In this document: positions 7,091 through 14,163 of the stretch, piece after piece
Layout: every line of letters begins with the position of its first letter
How positions within the stretch are numbered: the stretch's first letter is position 1
Source of the DNA: Candidatus Poseidoniales archaeon
GTDB lineage: Archaea; Thermoplasmatota; Poseidoniia; Poseidoniales; Thalassarchaeaceae
Reading direction: 5' to 3'
Length of the DNA: 24,429 bases
Assembly: GCA_028821815.1 (NCBI GenBank)
Contig: JAPKEY010000007.1
Span: forward strand, 1 to 24,429
Position numbers and translations under genes: made by a program
The notes under the pieces: generated by a model
Databases searched by the model: none
Told to the model about the DNA's origin: nothing
Seen by the model: the letters and a program-made list of their open reading frames with translations, nothing else

Positions 7091-8332
7091 TCATCGATTC
7101 GATGAATAGTAGGATTGGAATATCTTGGTCACCTCTGTGATACTGCGGTAACCTTTGGCCTGTAAATCGAGGAGGATTTGTTCACGCATCTGAATCGCTG
7201 CTTCGAAATCCGAGGGGCGAATACCAGCAGACGTACACAGCGTTTCTCTGAATTTACTAGGTACACCGGTTTCAACAATGGTATCGGTTGTCGGTTCATA
7301 TTTCCAAATAGGGTTCAGACGTGGTTTGTCTCCTTCCATACCTGCAATTTCAGCAACCTCTGTGATTCTGCGGAGCATCTTACCGCCCTTGTGGACTCGA
7401 CTTTGCATAATGATGAGATCTAGTCCAGTGAGCATGATTGGAGGGACATTCATGGGAGCACTTGTGAGGCGAGTTACCGTCTCTGCTGCTGTGTTTGAGT
7501 GGAGGCTTCCGCACGAACCGTCGTGACCAGTGTTCATCGCCGTTAGCAATGTTGCAGCCTCTGAGCCACGAACTTCACCGACAATGATTCGATCTGGGCG
7601 CATTCGTAAACTCGACTTCAAGCAATCATCCATCGTGATTGAAGTGGTCCCATCTGGTCGTTCTTGGCGCGTCTCCATGCGCAACCAATGGTCATGGTAT
7701 ACTTGCAATTCAGCTGTATCCTCTACGGTGAGCAAGCGCTTGTCCCATGGAATGAACATCCCTAGACAATTGAGGGTGGTCGTCTTTCCCGACCCCGTAC
7801 CGCCTGCGATTACAAAATTGGCTGGGCGAGCATTGAGTCCTTCGACCCAAACCCACATCATGGCTGCCAATCGGCTGTTAACGGTACCCCAATTCATCAA
7901 ATCAATGATGGTGATGGGGTCCTCACGAAATTTTCGAATGGTGAGCGTTGGACCATCGGGTGAGATGGGTGGAAGTGTTCCGTTTACACGGGATCGATCA
8001 GGTAAACGGCCGTCGAAAAGAGGGACGAGACCGGGGCCATTTCCAAGCGGGACATTGGTGAATGCAGCGATATTCTTGGCGACTTGGATACCTGTTTCAT
8101 CATCCATCCAAATATTTGTACGACAAATTCCAAATTCACGATGAGCCACTTTCACGCATTGACCACCACCGTTGTACATGACCTCTTCAAGTTGATCATC
8201 TTCGAGTAGAATGGCTAATTCACCGTAGGGGTTGTCAGTGACTTGTCCATCATAATGATACATTGGACTCGGGTGTCCCCGTTCCATGTAAATTCCCACT
8301 GAGCCGTATCGAGCAAGTTCTGTTCCTGACAT
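7091..8332 (-). CDS. Type IV filament assembly/secretion ATPase (TadA/CpaF-FlaI superfamily)
   Basis: A 413-residue hexameric motor ATPase that would drive assembly or retraction of a type IV filament-like machine at the inner face of the membrane. Motifs in order: LPDRSRVNGTLPPISPDGPTL then TIRKF (110-135), Walker A GGTGSGKT (177-184), Asp box TVEDTAELQ (202-210), Walker B PDRIIVGEVRG (246-256) and His box GSLHSN (275-280). The SRVNGTLPPI and RMRPDRIIVGEVRG segments look CpaF/TadA-like; PITIIDLMNWGT and MNVPPIMLTGLDLI look FlaI-like, so it sits between the two clades. All catalytic motifs are intact. It is shorter than archaellum FlaI (about 500 or more). A GAGGTG ribosome site (8340-8345) overlaps the stop of the upstream membrane gene. 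It is the last gene of the RPA-Tad unit. Confidence 0.88.
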   Translation of the reverse strand: MSGTELARYGSVGIYMERGHPSPMYHYDGQVTDNPYGELAILLEDDQLEEVMYNGGGQCVKVAHREFGICRTNIWMDDETGIQVAKNIAAFTNVPLGNGPGLVPLFDGRLPDRSRVNGTLPPISPDGPTLTIRKFREDPITIIDLMNWGTVNSRLAAMMWVWVEGLNARPANFVIAGGTGSGKTTTLNCLGMFIPWDKRLLTVEDTAELQVYHDHWLRMETRQERPDGTTSITMDDCLKSSLRMRPDRIIVGEVRGSEAATLLTAMNTGHDGSCGSLHSNTAAETVTRLTSAPMNVPPIMLTGLDLIIMQSRVHKGGKMLRRITEVAEIAGMEGDKPRLNPIWKYEPTTDTIVETGVPSKFRETLCTSAGIRPSDFEAAIQMREQILLDLQAKGYRSITEVTKIFQSYYSSNR

Positions 8333-8339
8333 AATTTTT

Positions 8340-8345
8340 CACCTC
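8340..8345 (-). promoter_or_regulatory. Strong ribosome binding site of the TadA-like gene
   Basis: GAGGTG on the minus strand, 7 nt before the ATG at 8332 and overlapping the stop codon (8344-8346) of the TadB/C-like gene. It indicates coupled translation of platform and motor proteins and supports the chosen start. Confidence 0.6.
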
Positions 8346-9090
8346 ACGCCATCCCACTTTGAATAGCTTCAAACAGACCCATGTATAGCACAGCTGAGAG
8401 GGTGGACCAAAATGGAACCCACCACAATGCTTGCTTGGTTCGTCCGAGCATTCGGCCGGAAATGACGACACTGAGAGCGGCCGAAGCCATGAGATAGGGC
8501 ATCATCACATTGTGTATATGACCCCAATAGGCCCCGCTAGCTGCGAGGCCGAAAACTGCAAACATGAACCCCATGACGCCGGGGAGGAGAAGGCACATCA
8601 ACATCAAAAGCAAGAACGATTGGCCAGACATTTCCCTTTCTCTAGTATTGATTAGTTTGTTCAAACGGTCATACTCTATCGACATTGAATTGGTGACTTC
8701 ACCCAAAGGGGCATCTTGTTCGATCGCAGTCGATAGCAAATTCACGACCCGCTGAATGAGAATGCTTCTACTGTTAATCGCATACTCTGCAAGAGCGGCA
8801 TCAAATGAGGTTGAGCGTGATCTTTCGATAGCCTGTGTCAACAACTTTCCTGTTTCATCTTGTCGAGTTCTTGAGATTTCAGTCAAAGCCTGTTGTAGAC
8901 CGAGGCCCGCAACAATACTGGATGAAATAGATTCGAGCACCTCTGGAAGTGCTTCCTCCAATTGTCGGCGGCGGCGGCGTTCTAGAAATCCAGGGATTGC
9001 ACCTGCTAGGCAGGGCAATGTAATCGGTACGATGAGTACGAGAAATATGCTTTGACTAAACAATTCGTAAACATCCCAGAGCATCTCCAT
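8344..9090 (-). CDS. TadB/TadC-like type II secretion F-domain membrane protein
   Basis: A 248-residue platform protein. A first hydrophobic helix (about 12-35, SIFLVLIVPITLPCLAGAIPG) is followed by a basic RRRRRQ stretch. The cytoplasmic T2SF helical bundle is about 45-150, with LPEVLESISSSIVAGLGLQQ, the typical start of the F domain, and a GEV segment near 130. Two to three hydrophobic helices follow from 155 to the C-terminus. The F domain contacts the ATPase and couples it to filament growth. Archaellum FlaJ carries two F domains in one chain of about 550 residues; here they are split over two short genes as in Tad systems. The ATG overlaps the stop of the previous F-domain gene by one base (TGATG). 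The order relative to TadB and TadC cannot be fixed by eye. Confidence 0.8.
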   Translation of the reverse strand: MEMLWDVYELFSQSIFLVLIVPITLPCLAGAIPGFLERRRRRQLEEALPEVLESISSSIVAGLGLQQALTEISRTRQDETGKLLTQAIERSRSTSFDAALAEYAINSRSILIQRVVNLLSTAIEQDAPLGEVTNSMSIEYDRLNKLINTREREMSGQSFLLLMLMCLLLPGVMGFMFAVFGLAASGAYWGHIHNVMMPYLMASAALSVVISGRMLGRTKQALWWVPFWSTLSAVLYMGLFEAIQSGMA

Positions 9091-9674
9091 CAGATTACCC
9101 CCGGATCACTTGAGTGAGCTTTGTAGCCAAACATTGCCATCACTAACAAAGTCAAGAATAGGGCTGGACCGAAACAGGCTGCAGCAGAGGCAATCGAGGA
9201 CATACCAGGGATTCCACTAGCCATCAAACCAGGTGCGATGACTGGAATCATCGCAGCAATTCCAAAAATAATAGGTGAAAGAATTCCAAAGGTCAACAAG
9301 ATTGTTGGCATTCCAGACAATTTTTCGATGTATGTTGCCAATTTGTCATTGCGTTCTTCTTCTTCACGCTCAGATTGTTGTGCCAATGCTCGTACCAAGT
9401 CCGTATCACTTGTCACATTTGCTCGCAACGTATTGAGAAATCGAGAATAGGCCTTACCGTTGGCCTTAGCACTCAAGCGTGAAAATTCGCTTTCCAGCGT
9501 TGATCCACGCTGTAAATTTGCAATGGCTTCCTTAAAATCCTTTGAAATGACACCATACCCGCCACGCCCAATCATCTGCATTGCTGCCTCAAGCCCAATT
9601 CCTGAACCAAGTAATACCATGACTGCGCGCATGGCGTAGAGGAGATCTGCAGATTCCTCAGCGTTGGTTGCCAT
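9090..9674 (-). CDS. TadC/TadB-like type II secretion F-domain membrane protein (short)
   Basis: A 194-residue platform protein. The cytoplasmic F domain starts at the N-terminus (ADLLYAMRAVMVLLGSGIGLE, 9-29) and runs to about 120 with the conserved downstream ALAQQSEREEEERNDKLATYIEKLS helix (97-120). Two hydrophobic hairpin helices follow: about 122-150 (PTILLTFGILSPIIFGIAAM) and 158-184. The N-terminal membrane helices normally ahead of this domain are absent, so it is a minimal version that probably pairs with the next gene product to make one platform. The start lies 2 nt after the stop of the 116-residue unknown gene, and the stop overlaps the next ATG by one base. This tight packing indicates one mRNA and a fixed stoichiometry. 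Confidence 0.78.
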   Translation of the reverse strand: MATNAEESADLLYAMRAVMVLLGSGIGLEAAMQMIGRGGYGVISKDFKEAIANLQRGSTLESEFSRLSAKANGKAYSRFLNTLRANVTSDTDLVRALAQQSEREEEERNDKLATYIEKLSGMPTILLTFGILSPIIFGIAAMIPVIAPGLMASGIPGMSSIASAAACFGPALFLTLLVMAMFGYKAHSSDPGVI

Positions 9675-9676
9675 GC

Positions 9677-10027
9677 CTAAATCACGTCCTCGATTAATTC
9701 GAAGGAATATGCACCATCATCACCGTCGTATTCCAATCGGTGAAAAGCAACCTTGATTTCCGTTTCTGTAAACGGATCAAGAAGCCAAACTTCCGCACTT
9801 CGGAATATGTTCAAAACATCCCGATAACCAGCGATACCAAGATGTCCACTCATGGTATAAACAGCCGACTCTGCGCCCTCATCGACGAGATCATCGCCTT
9901 CACCACCGCGCTTCACTTCGCGGGTGATACGACGACGAATATTCACTGAAATACGGCAATTATCGAACTGGAGCCAGTCCCCGTCGAATCCTCGAAGAAA
10001 CACTGTACCTGCTTGTGCCATAGCCAC
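9677..10027 (-). CDS. Unknown 116-residue protein in the RPA-Tad unit
   Basis: I do not recognise a family. The protein is acidic and predicted beta-rich, with GDWLQFDNCRISVNIRRRIT (16-35), a GGEGDDLVDEG turn (41-51), VYTMSGHLGI (56-65), YRDVLNIFRSAEVWLLDPF (68-86) and KVAFHRLEYDGDDGAYSFEL. There is no signal peptide, membrane segment or cysteine pair. The run of a basic strand, an acidic turn, a TMSGHL strand, a helix and a closing beta hairpin is vaguely like small tail-tube or baseplate proteins, but this is an impression, not evidence. ATGs at codon 1 and codon 3 are both possible. It ends 2 nt before the short F-domain gene, so it probably works with the filament platform or is at least coexpressed. 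Confidence 0.65.
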   Translation of the reverse strand: MAMAQAGTVFLRGFDGDWLQFDNCRISVNIRRRITREVKRGGEGDDLVDEGAESAVYTMSGHLGIAGYRDVLNIFRSAEVWLLDPFTETEIKVAFHRLEYDGDDGAYSFELIEDVI

Positions 10028-10077
10028 GCCTCAAGGGGGGAACACCACGGGACGGCCTTCAAAGTAGCGGGGGCGAA

Positions 10078-10094
10078 CCGTCCCTTCGGGACGG
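10078..10094 (-). other. Perfect GC-rich hairpin inside the RPA-Tad unit
   Basis: On the minus strand CCGTCCC-GAA-GGGACGG, 7-bp perfect arms with a 3-nt loop, placed 3 nt after the stop of the winged-helix gene and about 50 nt before the next ATG. It sits in the widest gap (70 nt) of the unit and may stabilise or separate the upstream RPA part of the message, or attenuate the Tad-like genes. Confidence 0.5.
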
Positions 10095-10097
10095 AAC

Positions 10098-10457
10098 TCA
10101 CAATGTTTTGTACCAACCAAAACGAGGTTCCATGATTTCGCACTTGTCATCACGAAGAGCGAACAGTGCGTCCTCAATCAAATCCTCGTCGGTAAATCCA
10201 CGTTGTGCACAATGCTTCATGACAGAATCATAGTCTATTCCTTCATCACCAGCATGTTCTGCAACGACTTCAAGGACAACAGTTTCAATCTCTAAACCAC
10301 TCGTAGAAGGAGTTGGGTTTTCTGCTGTAGCCTCAATGGTTTCGGAACCCGCCTGTGCTTCATTTTTATCATTGGAAACGACTTGTGGGTTGGCCTCATG
10401 TTCCTCGAAAGAAACTACGCGCCCTTCCGCTGCACTGAGCGCCTGAAGGACTCCCAC
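10098..10457 (-). CDS. Winged-helix protein, likely detached C-terminal domain of RPA-associated protein
   Basis: A 119-residue protein in two parts: a flexible Glu/Asn/Thr-rich region (1-52), then a compact winged-helix-like domain (about 55-119) reading VVLEVVAEHAGDEGIDYDSV, FTDEDLIEDALFALRDDKCE and IMEPRFGWYKTL. The closing pattern of a helix, a short strand and EPRFGWYK recalls the C-terminal winged helix that many euryarchaeal RPA-associated proteins (COG3390) carry after their OB fold. Here the OB part is the preceding gene and ends 27 nt earlier, so the two domains are encoded separately. The start is a GTG with AGAGGG about 8 nt upstream; no in-frame ATG is nearby. It probably binds the RPA complex. 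Confidence 0.6.
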   Translation of the reverse strand: MGVLQALSAAEGRVVSFEEHEANPQVVSNDKNEAQAGSETIEATAENPTPSTSGLEIETVVLEVVAEHAGDEGIDYDSVMKHCAQRGFTDEDLIEDALFALRDDKCEIMEPRFGWYKTL

Positions 10458-10484
10458 TTTGTATCCCTCTGCATCCCATTCCCC

Positions 10485-11072
10485 TTAGTGGTTCAACGCC
10501 AAGCCAAGACCAACGATGAGGTCGGTTGGAACACCTGCATCACGTAGAGCATCCGAATCTGTTGTTTCAGCGGATTGGGCCTTTCCTAGAGCCTCGATTC
10601 GACGCATTGTTTGATCTGCTGTTTCGACCAGCCAAGACGCGTAAACATCGCGATCGATAATGGAATAATCTTCCATTTGCATTCGGCACCGGAACCCACC
10701 ATCCTCAGTAGTGTAATGATTTGATTTGCCAATGCACGCCATCAGAAATCGGTCTCCGCCCTCAAAGCGTGCAACCAACTCTTCCATCTCAATGTGTAAT
10801 TCGGGACGGAATGAACCGACACTCCACAAGTGTAAGCCGGTGGGATCGCGAACCGCACCACTGAACATGGGGCCTCTTTCCGTATCTCTACGCTCAAGTC
10901 GTTCGACCACTCCACAGACGAACATCCGATTTACACGTGCACCCAGTTTGGTGACAATAAAACGTGGATCGTATTCGCCCTGCCCTCCATCAGGAAGACT
11001 GGATTCATAGAATTCGCGTGCAAACAAACGGGTCGCTGTTTGACGACGACTGCGTTGCTGTCCACCCATCAT
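10485..11072 (-). CDS. RPA-associated OB-fold protein (COG3390-like)
   Basis: A 195-residue protein with a basic start (GGQQRSRRQTATRLFAREF) and an OB-like beta barrel of about 40-140 residues (MFVCGVVERLERRDTERGPM, FSGAVRDPTGLHLWSVGSFRP, FLMACIGKS). This pattern, coupled to RPA, is that of the archaeal RPA-associated protein, which joins RPA on single-stranded DNA during replication and repair. Its ATG overlaps the RPA stop by 4 nt (ATGA), so translation is coupled. It lacks the C-terminal winged helix of longer family members; a separate winged-helix gene follows 27 nt later. A MM start gives two adjacent start candidates. Confidence 0.75.
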   Translation of the reverse strand: MMGGQQRSRRQTATRLFAREFYESSLPDGGQGEYDPRFIVTKLGARVNRMFVCGVVERLERRDTERGPMFSGAVRDPTGLHLWSVGSFRPELHIEMEELVARFEGGDRFLMACIGKSNHYTTEDGGFRCRMQMEDYSIIDRDVYASWLVETADQTMRRIEALGKAQSAETTDSDALRDAGVPTDLIVGLGLALNH

Positions 11073-12772
11073 ACGAACACCTCCCAGCGTTCTCGAACTT
11101 CATTGGCAGATTCTGCTAAATCAAGTTCGGCAAGAACAAAATTGTCAGCCATCAGCAATGCCCCTTGGGCATCAATCATGGCTCGTCCAGTAAACGTGTG
11201 TTTTCGCCCGATCATTTGACTTCGCAAGCCGGCTAAGAATGCTTCACCACCATCACTCTTTGTTGCATCCTGTACATCAGCCATCGATTGACCCAAGAAT
11301 GCTTCAGCACTATCGCGACCTAGAATCAACGCGCCGTTGGCGAGTCCATCATCGAGGATGATGCGCAATCGCAAATCTTCGACTCCTTCTTGTGGTCCAT
11401 GATCTCTACAGGCACCATCACGCATTGCCTTCTTGCACTCTGGGCATCGGTGGATAATTCCAGACCCAGATTGAACTGAAATGACTGTTGCAGTACTGGT
11501 CACACCACTACGAGACCCACCCGAGAGTAGTTCGGAAAAATCAACTTCGACCGAATGCTTGCTAGCATCAATTACATCCCACGGAATGGCATCAAGGACT
11601 TCGACTTGGTCACTTCGATCGACCGTCAAATCGGGTGTTCCTTGCCATGAACGTACGCGGACATTGTTAAGTTTCAAAGCAAGAGGAAGTGAACCTTCAT
11701 CGATAGGTAATTCTGACCAGGCGGTCAATCTGCAGGTCCCTGTTGGGTCGACTGCATCACCACCCCAGACAATTTTGTCGGCTCCATCCTTTCCCGTAAA
11801 ACTACGGCTACTCCACGATGTGAGTTGAACTGTGATGCCAACATCGGTCGCTCCATCTCGAAGCTGGCTAATTTGCATCACAGATGAAACAGCGAGATCT
11901 TCTAGACTGGAAAATCCCTCTTCATGATAAATTTCCACCTTGGTTCGGTCTCCAATGTTCAACTCTGGCGTATTTCGGAATCGACGAATCGCAGCACCTT
12001 CAATCTTGAGGAGGGTCCCAACAGAATGTTCAAAACTCCCAAAGCAAGCAAAACCAATGGTACCACTATCATCGGCAAGACGTCCCTTGACCATGTCGAT
12101 AGTACCACTACCATCTTTCTTGTTCACAGTCATCGGGCGCGTCGAAATAACACGCGCGACAACGGTAGCAAAACCATCCATCGAAAGAACTCGATCGATT
12201 GATGTTGGTTCGGAGGGGGCGACGACAACCTTGCGTTCACCACCACGTAATACAGCAACACGGCTGGTCTGATTGATGTTGAGGGAACGTTTTCCATTCC
12301 ATTCATTGACAGATACACCTTCTAGGCGAACAATACTACCCGGGCTTAGATTTTCAGCATGACTGCCCCAGTCCTTGAAATCCCAGCGGGTACGTTCCCC
12401 ACCATCTACCCAAGGGTTGTCCTCAATCCAGCCAAATGCAATCTGCTTTTCTTCTCCACGCACCATCTGCATACGGGGAACATAGGTAACAACCTCGACT
12501 TCAATGGTGATATTGGAATCATCAGATGAAAGGTCTGTGAATCGTTCCACTGATTTTGCAGCAGGACGAGAAGATGTGGTTTTTGGAGCATTAACTTCCA
12601 TTCCCGCTTCTTTTTGGAAATGTTCTATGACACTTCGAAGGGCGTGTTTTGGTGGCACAAGGAATTCATCTCGATAACGAACGAATTCTCCTGCTATCAC
12701 TTCTTCATCGGCATCTGGCACGGCTTCTTTGACCGCACGAATCTCATTTTCAAACTCTTCTAGGTTAGACAT
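11069..12772 (-). CDS. rpa: Replication protein A, single-stranded DNA-binding protein with zinc finger
   Basis: A 567-residue archaeal RPA large subunit. A helical N-terminal part (1-60) and a Pro/Ser linker precede three OB folds at about 88-175 (WDFKDWGSHAENLSPGSIVR), 198-282 (RLADDSGTIGFACFG) and 305-395 (DPTGTCRLTAW). A C-terminal OB region (about 425-560) is interrupted by a zinc finger with C443, C446, C455 and H458 (CX2CX8CX2H), the spacing known from methanogen RPAs. It coats single-stranded DNA in replication, repair and recombination. Length and domain order fit the family. AGGAG lies 9 nt before the ATG. The RPA-associated gene overlaps its stop, and Tad-like genes follow on the same strand. 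Confidence 0.9.
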   Translation of the reverse strand: MSNLEEFENEIRAVKEAVPDADEEVIAGEFVRYRDEFLVPPKHALRSVIEHFQKEAGMEVNAPKTTSSRPAAKSVERFTDLSSDDSNITIEVEVVTYVPRMQMVRGEEKQIAFGWIEDNPWVDGGERTRWDFKDWGSHAENLSPGSIVRLEGVSVNEWNGKRSLNINQTSRVAVLRGGERKVVVAPSEPTSIDRVLSMDGFATVVARVISTRPMTVNKKDGSGTIDMVKGRLADDSGTIGFACFGSFEHSVGTLLKIEGAAIRRFRNTPELNIGDRTKVEIYHEEGFSSLEDLAVSSVMQISQLRDGATDVGITVQLTSWSSRSFTGKDGADKIVWGGDAVDPTGTCRLTAWSELPIDEGSLPLALKLNNVRVRSWQGTPDLTVDRSDQVEVLDAIPWDVIDASKHSVEVDFSELLSGGSRSGVTSTATVISVQSGSGIIHRCPECKKAMRDGACRDHGPQEGVEDLRLRIILDDGLANGALILGRDSAEAFLGQSMADVQDATKSDGGEAFLAGLRSQMIGRKHTFTGRAMIDAQGALLMADNFVLAELDLAESANEVRERWEVFV

Positions 12773-12794
12773 TTCGAGCTACTCCTGTGGGGGG

Positions 12795-12947
12795 TCAAAA
12801 GACCGCGACCGCACGAGCACGTCCTGCTTGGGCTGCGAGGCAGCCCGGGCAGAGAACAATGGTCGGTCGTGCAGTTTGTGGAAGACGCGGCACTCCATTA
12901 CCTCCGGGAAACATCACCGGGTTGCGGAGGTTCTTGAACTCTCGCAT
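12795..12947 (-). CDS. Possible small CPGC-containing protein ahead of RPA
   Basis: A 50-codon frame starting MREFKNLRNPVMF and containing LCPGC (32-36), ending 22 nt before the RPA ATG on the same strand. Codons prefer C or G at the third position at the start (GAG TTC AAG AAC CTC CGC AAC CCG GTG). A TATA-like CATTTGATAAC lies about 40 nt upstream, so it could be the first, nearly leaderless gene of the RPA unit. The hairpin at 12830-12846 lies inside it and codes for part of its tail. Against it: one cysteine pair only, no family recognised, and the region could be just a structured RPA leader. Confidence 0.3.
   Translation of the reverse strand: MREFKNLRNPVMFPGGNGVPRLPQTARPTIVLCPGCLAAQAGRARAVAVF
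12830..12846 (-). other. Perfect GC-rich hairpin upstream of RPA
   Basis: GGGCTGC-CTC-GCAGCCC on the minus strand, 7-bp perfect arms and a 3-nt loop, 58 nt before the RPA ATG. It falls in the RPA leader or within the possible small ORF. It belongs to the same class as the hairpins at 5292, 10078 and 14108. Confidence 0.5.
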
Positions 12948-12983
12948 ATCGGTGGTGTGGGGAATTGGAAGTAGGGCAGGGAT

Positions 12984-12996
12984 TGTTATCAAATGA
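12984..12996. promoter_or_regulatory. Candidate divergent TATA between the RPA unit and the deacylase gene
   Basis: TGTTATCAAATGA (minus TCATTTGATAACA) lies about 22-28 nt before the GTG at 13012 on the plus strand, and about 40 nt before the ATG at 12947 on the minus strand. Both distances fit archaeal TATA-driven, nearly leaderless transcripts. It is placed by position and A/T content only. Confidence 0.35.
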
Positions 12997-13011
12997 GAAT
13001 GTGGCTACAGT

Positions 13012-14088
13012 GTGGCCGACATCGATTCCTTTCATTTTGAGGGTGCAGAAATCGCCCCGGGAACCGGAAGAGAGGTCTCGCTTGAACTCGGTGATGGACC
13101 TGCTGGGAATCGACGCACAATACCTGTCTACATCATTCACGGCACCCAACCGGGCCCTGTATTAGCACTAACAGCCGGCATACATGGCGATGAATTGAAT
13201 GGCGTTTCTGTAGTTCACCACCTCATCCATGGAGATGACCATGTCGCTGGAACGGAAGATGACCGAATTTCCCGTGAGGAGTTGGTCGGTACCATCATCT
13301 GCATTCCTGTCGTTAATATCGAAGGCATGCTCCTAGAACAGCGAGGGGCCCCCGATAATAGGGATATCAATCGACTCTTCCCCGGTAAGGAGCATGGCAA
13401 TCAATCACAGAGAATTGCGTACGCCCTGTTCAATTCTGTCGTCAAACGTGCGGACTTCCTAATCGATCTGCATTCTGCACCCCTTTCAAGGACCAATCTC
13501 CCACATATTCGTGCAAATTTCGATCAGAAGGAGTGCATGGAACTCGCCCGAGCCTTTGGAACTCAAATTATCCTCCATTCCACTGGACCGAAGGGGTCAC
13601 TTCGGCGAACGGCCACCAAGGAAGGAATACCAACTATACTTCTGGAAGCCGGCACTGCCCACAGATTTGAGATGGAGGCAGTACATGCAGGGATTGAAGG
13701 TGTCCTCAACGTCATGGGGCATCTTGGGATGATTGTGAGAAAGAATCGACTGCCAGCAGTCAGACTTCTGGTACGTCGTTCAAAGTGGGCTAGAGCCGAA
13801 GCAGGAGGGCTCCTGTACAGCCTTGTCAATGTTGGAGACCACGTCAAAAAAAGGCAGGTGATTGCCCTCGTCACTGATCCACTCGGTGAACAAACCCATA
13901 GCATCGAGAGTCCGAGAACTGGAATTGTTGTAGGCTTGGCGTTGAATCCATTGGTTCGAGTTGGGGACCCTATCGCCAACATAGTACTATGCTCTGCTGG
14001 GAAATGGAAACGGGCTCAGCGTGAATTCAATGCTGATGATCCCGATGAGGAATCGGTCGACGATGAAGAGTCTCTCGACGATGTATGA
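13012..14088 (+). CDS. Succinylglutamate desuccinylase/aspartoacylase family zinc deacylase
   Basis: A 358-residue M14-like zinc amidohydrolase. GIHGDELNG (57-65) supplies His58 and Glu61 as zinc ligands, DINRLFPG is the conserved D(L/I)NRxFPG motif, FLIDLHSAP gives the third ligand His, and TILLEAGTAH carries the probable catalytic Glu. The C-terminal part (about 255-325: EAGGLLYSLVNVGDHVKKRQ, then SPRTGIVV and LVRVGDPI) is a lipoyl-like beta barrel common in this family. An acidic tail of about 17 residues ends the protein. Such enzymes remove acyl groups from N-acyl amino acids or peptides; the substrate cannot be read from sequence. The start is a GTG with a TATA-like element at leaderless distance. 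A K+ channel gene follows after 75 nt. Confidence 0.82.
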   Translation: MADIDSFHFEGAEIAPGTGREVSLELGDGPAGNRRTIPVYIIHGTQPGPVLALTAGIHGDELNGVSVVHHLIHGDDHVAGTEDDRISREELVGTIICIPVVNIEGMLLEQRGAPDNRDINRLFPGKEHGNQSQRIAYALFNSVVKRADFLIDLHSAPLSRTNLPHIRANFDQKECMELARAFGTQIILHSTGPKGSLRRTATKEGIPTILLEAGTAHRFEMEAVHAGIEGVLNVMGHLGMIVRKNRLPAVRLLVRRSKWARAEAGGLLYSLVNVGDHVKKRQVIALVTDPLGEQTHSIESPRTGIVVGLALNPLVRVGDPIANIVLCSAGKWKRAQREFNADDPDEESVDDEESLDDV

Positions 14089-14107
14089 ATTACTTGTGAA
14101 TCCCCAT

Positions 14108-14125
14108 TGCGCCCCATAGGGCGCA
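14108..14125 (+). other. Perfect GC-rich hairpin before the K+ channel gene
   Basis: TGCGCCC-CATA-GGGCGCA, 7-bp arms with a 4-nt loop, 20 nt after the deacylase stop and 38 nt before the channel ATG. Confidence 0.5.
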
Positions 14126-14141
14126 CCGAACACTCAAGAAC

Positions 14142-14154
14142 TCGGCTTTGCCGA
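14142..14154 (+). other. Second small hairpin before the K+ channel gene
   Basis: TCGGC-TTT-GCCGA, 5-bp arms, ending 9 nt before the ATG at 14164. Together with the hairpin at 14108-14125 it would structure the channel mRNA leader close to the start codon. Short enough to be chance. Confidence 0.35.
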
Positions 14155-14163
14155 TGCCAGTCC

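Noticed and set aside
7530..8144. 204-codon plus-strand frame inside the TadA-like gene
   Set aside because: A shadow of the strongly conserved minus-strand ATPase; its Ser/Arg-rich composition is typical of an antisense frame.
7091..8332. Archaellum ATPase FlaI as a firm call
   Set aside because: Short N-terminal region, CpaF-like motifs, split platform proteins and no flagellin or Fla accessory genes nearby; a Tad-like filament fits better.
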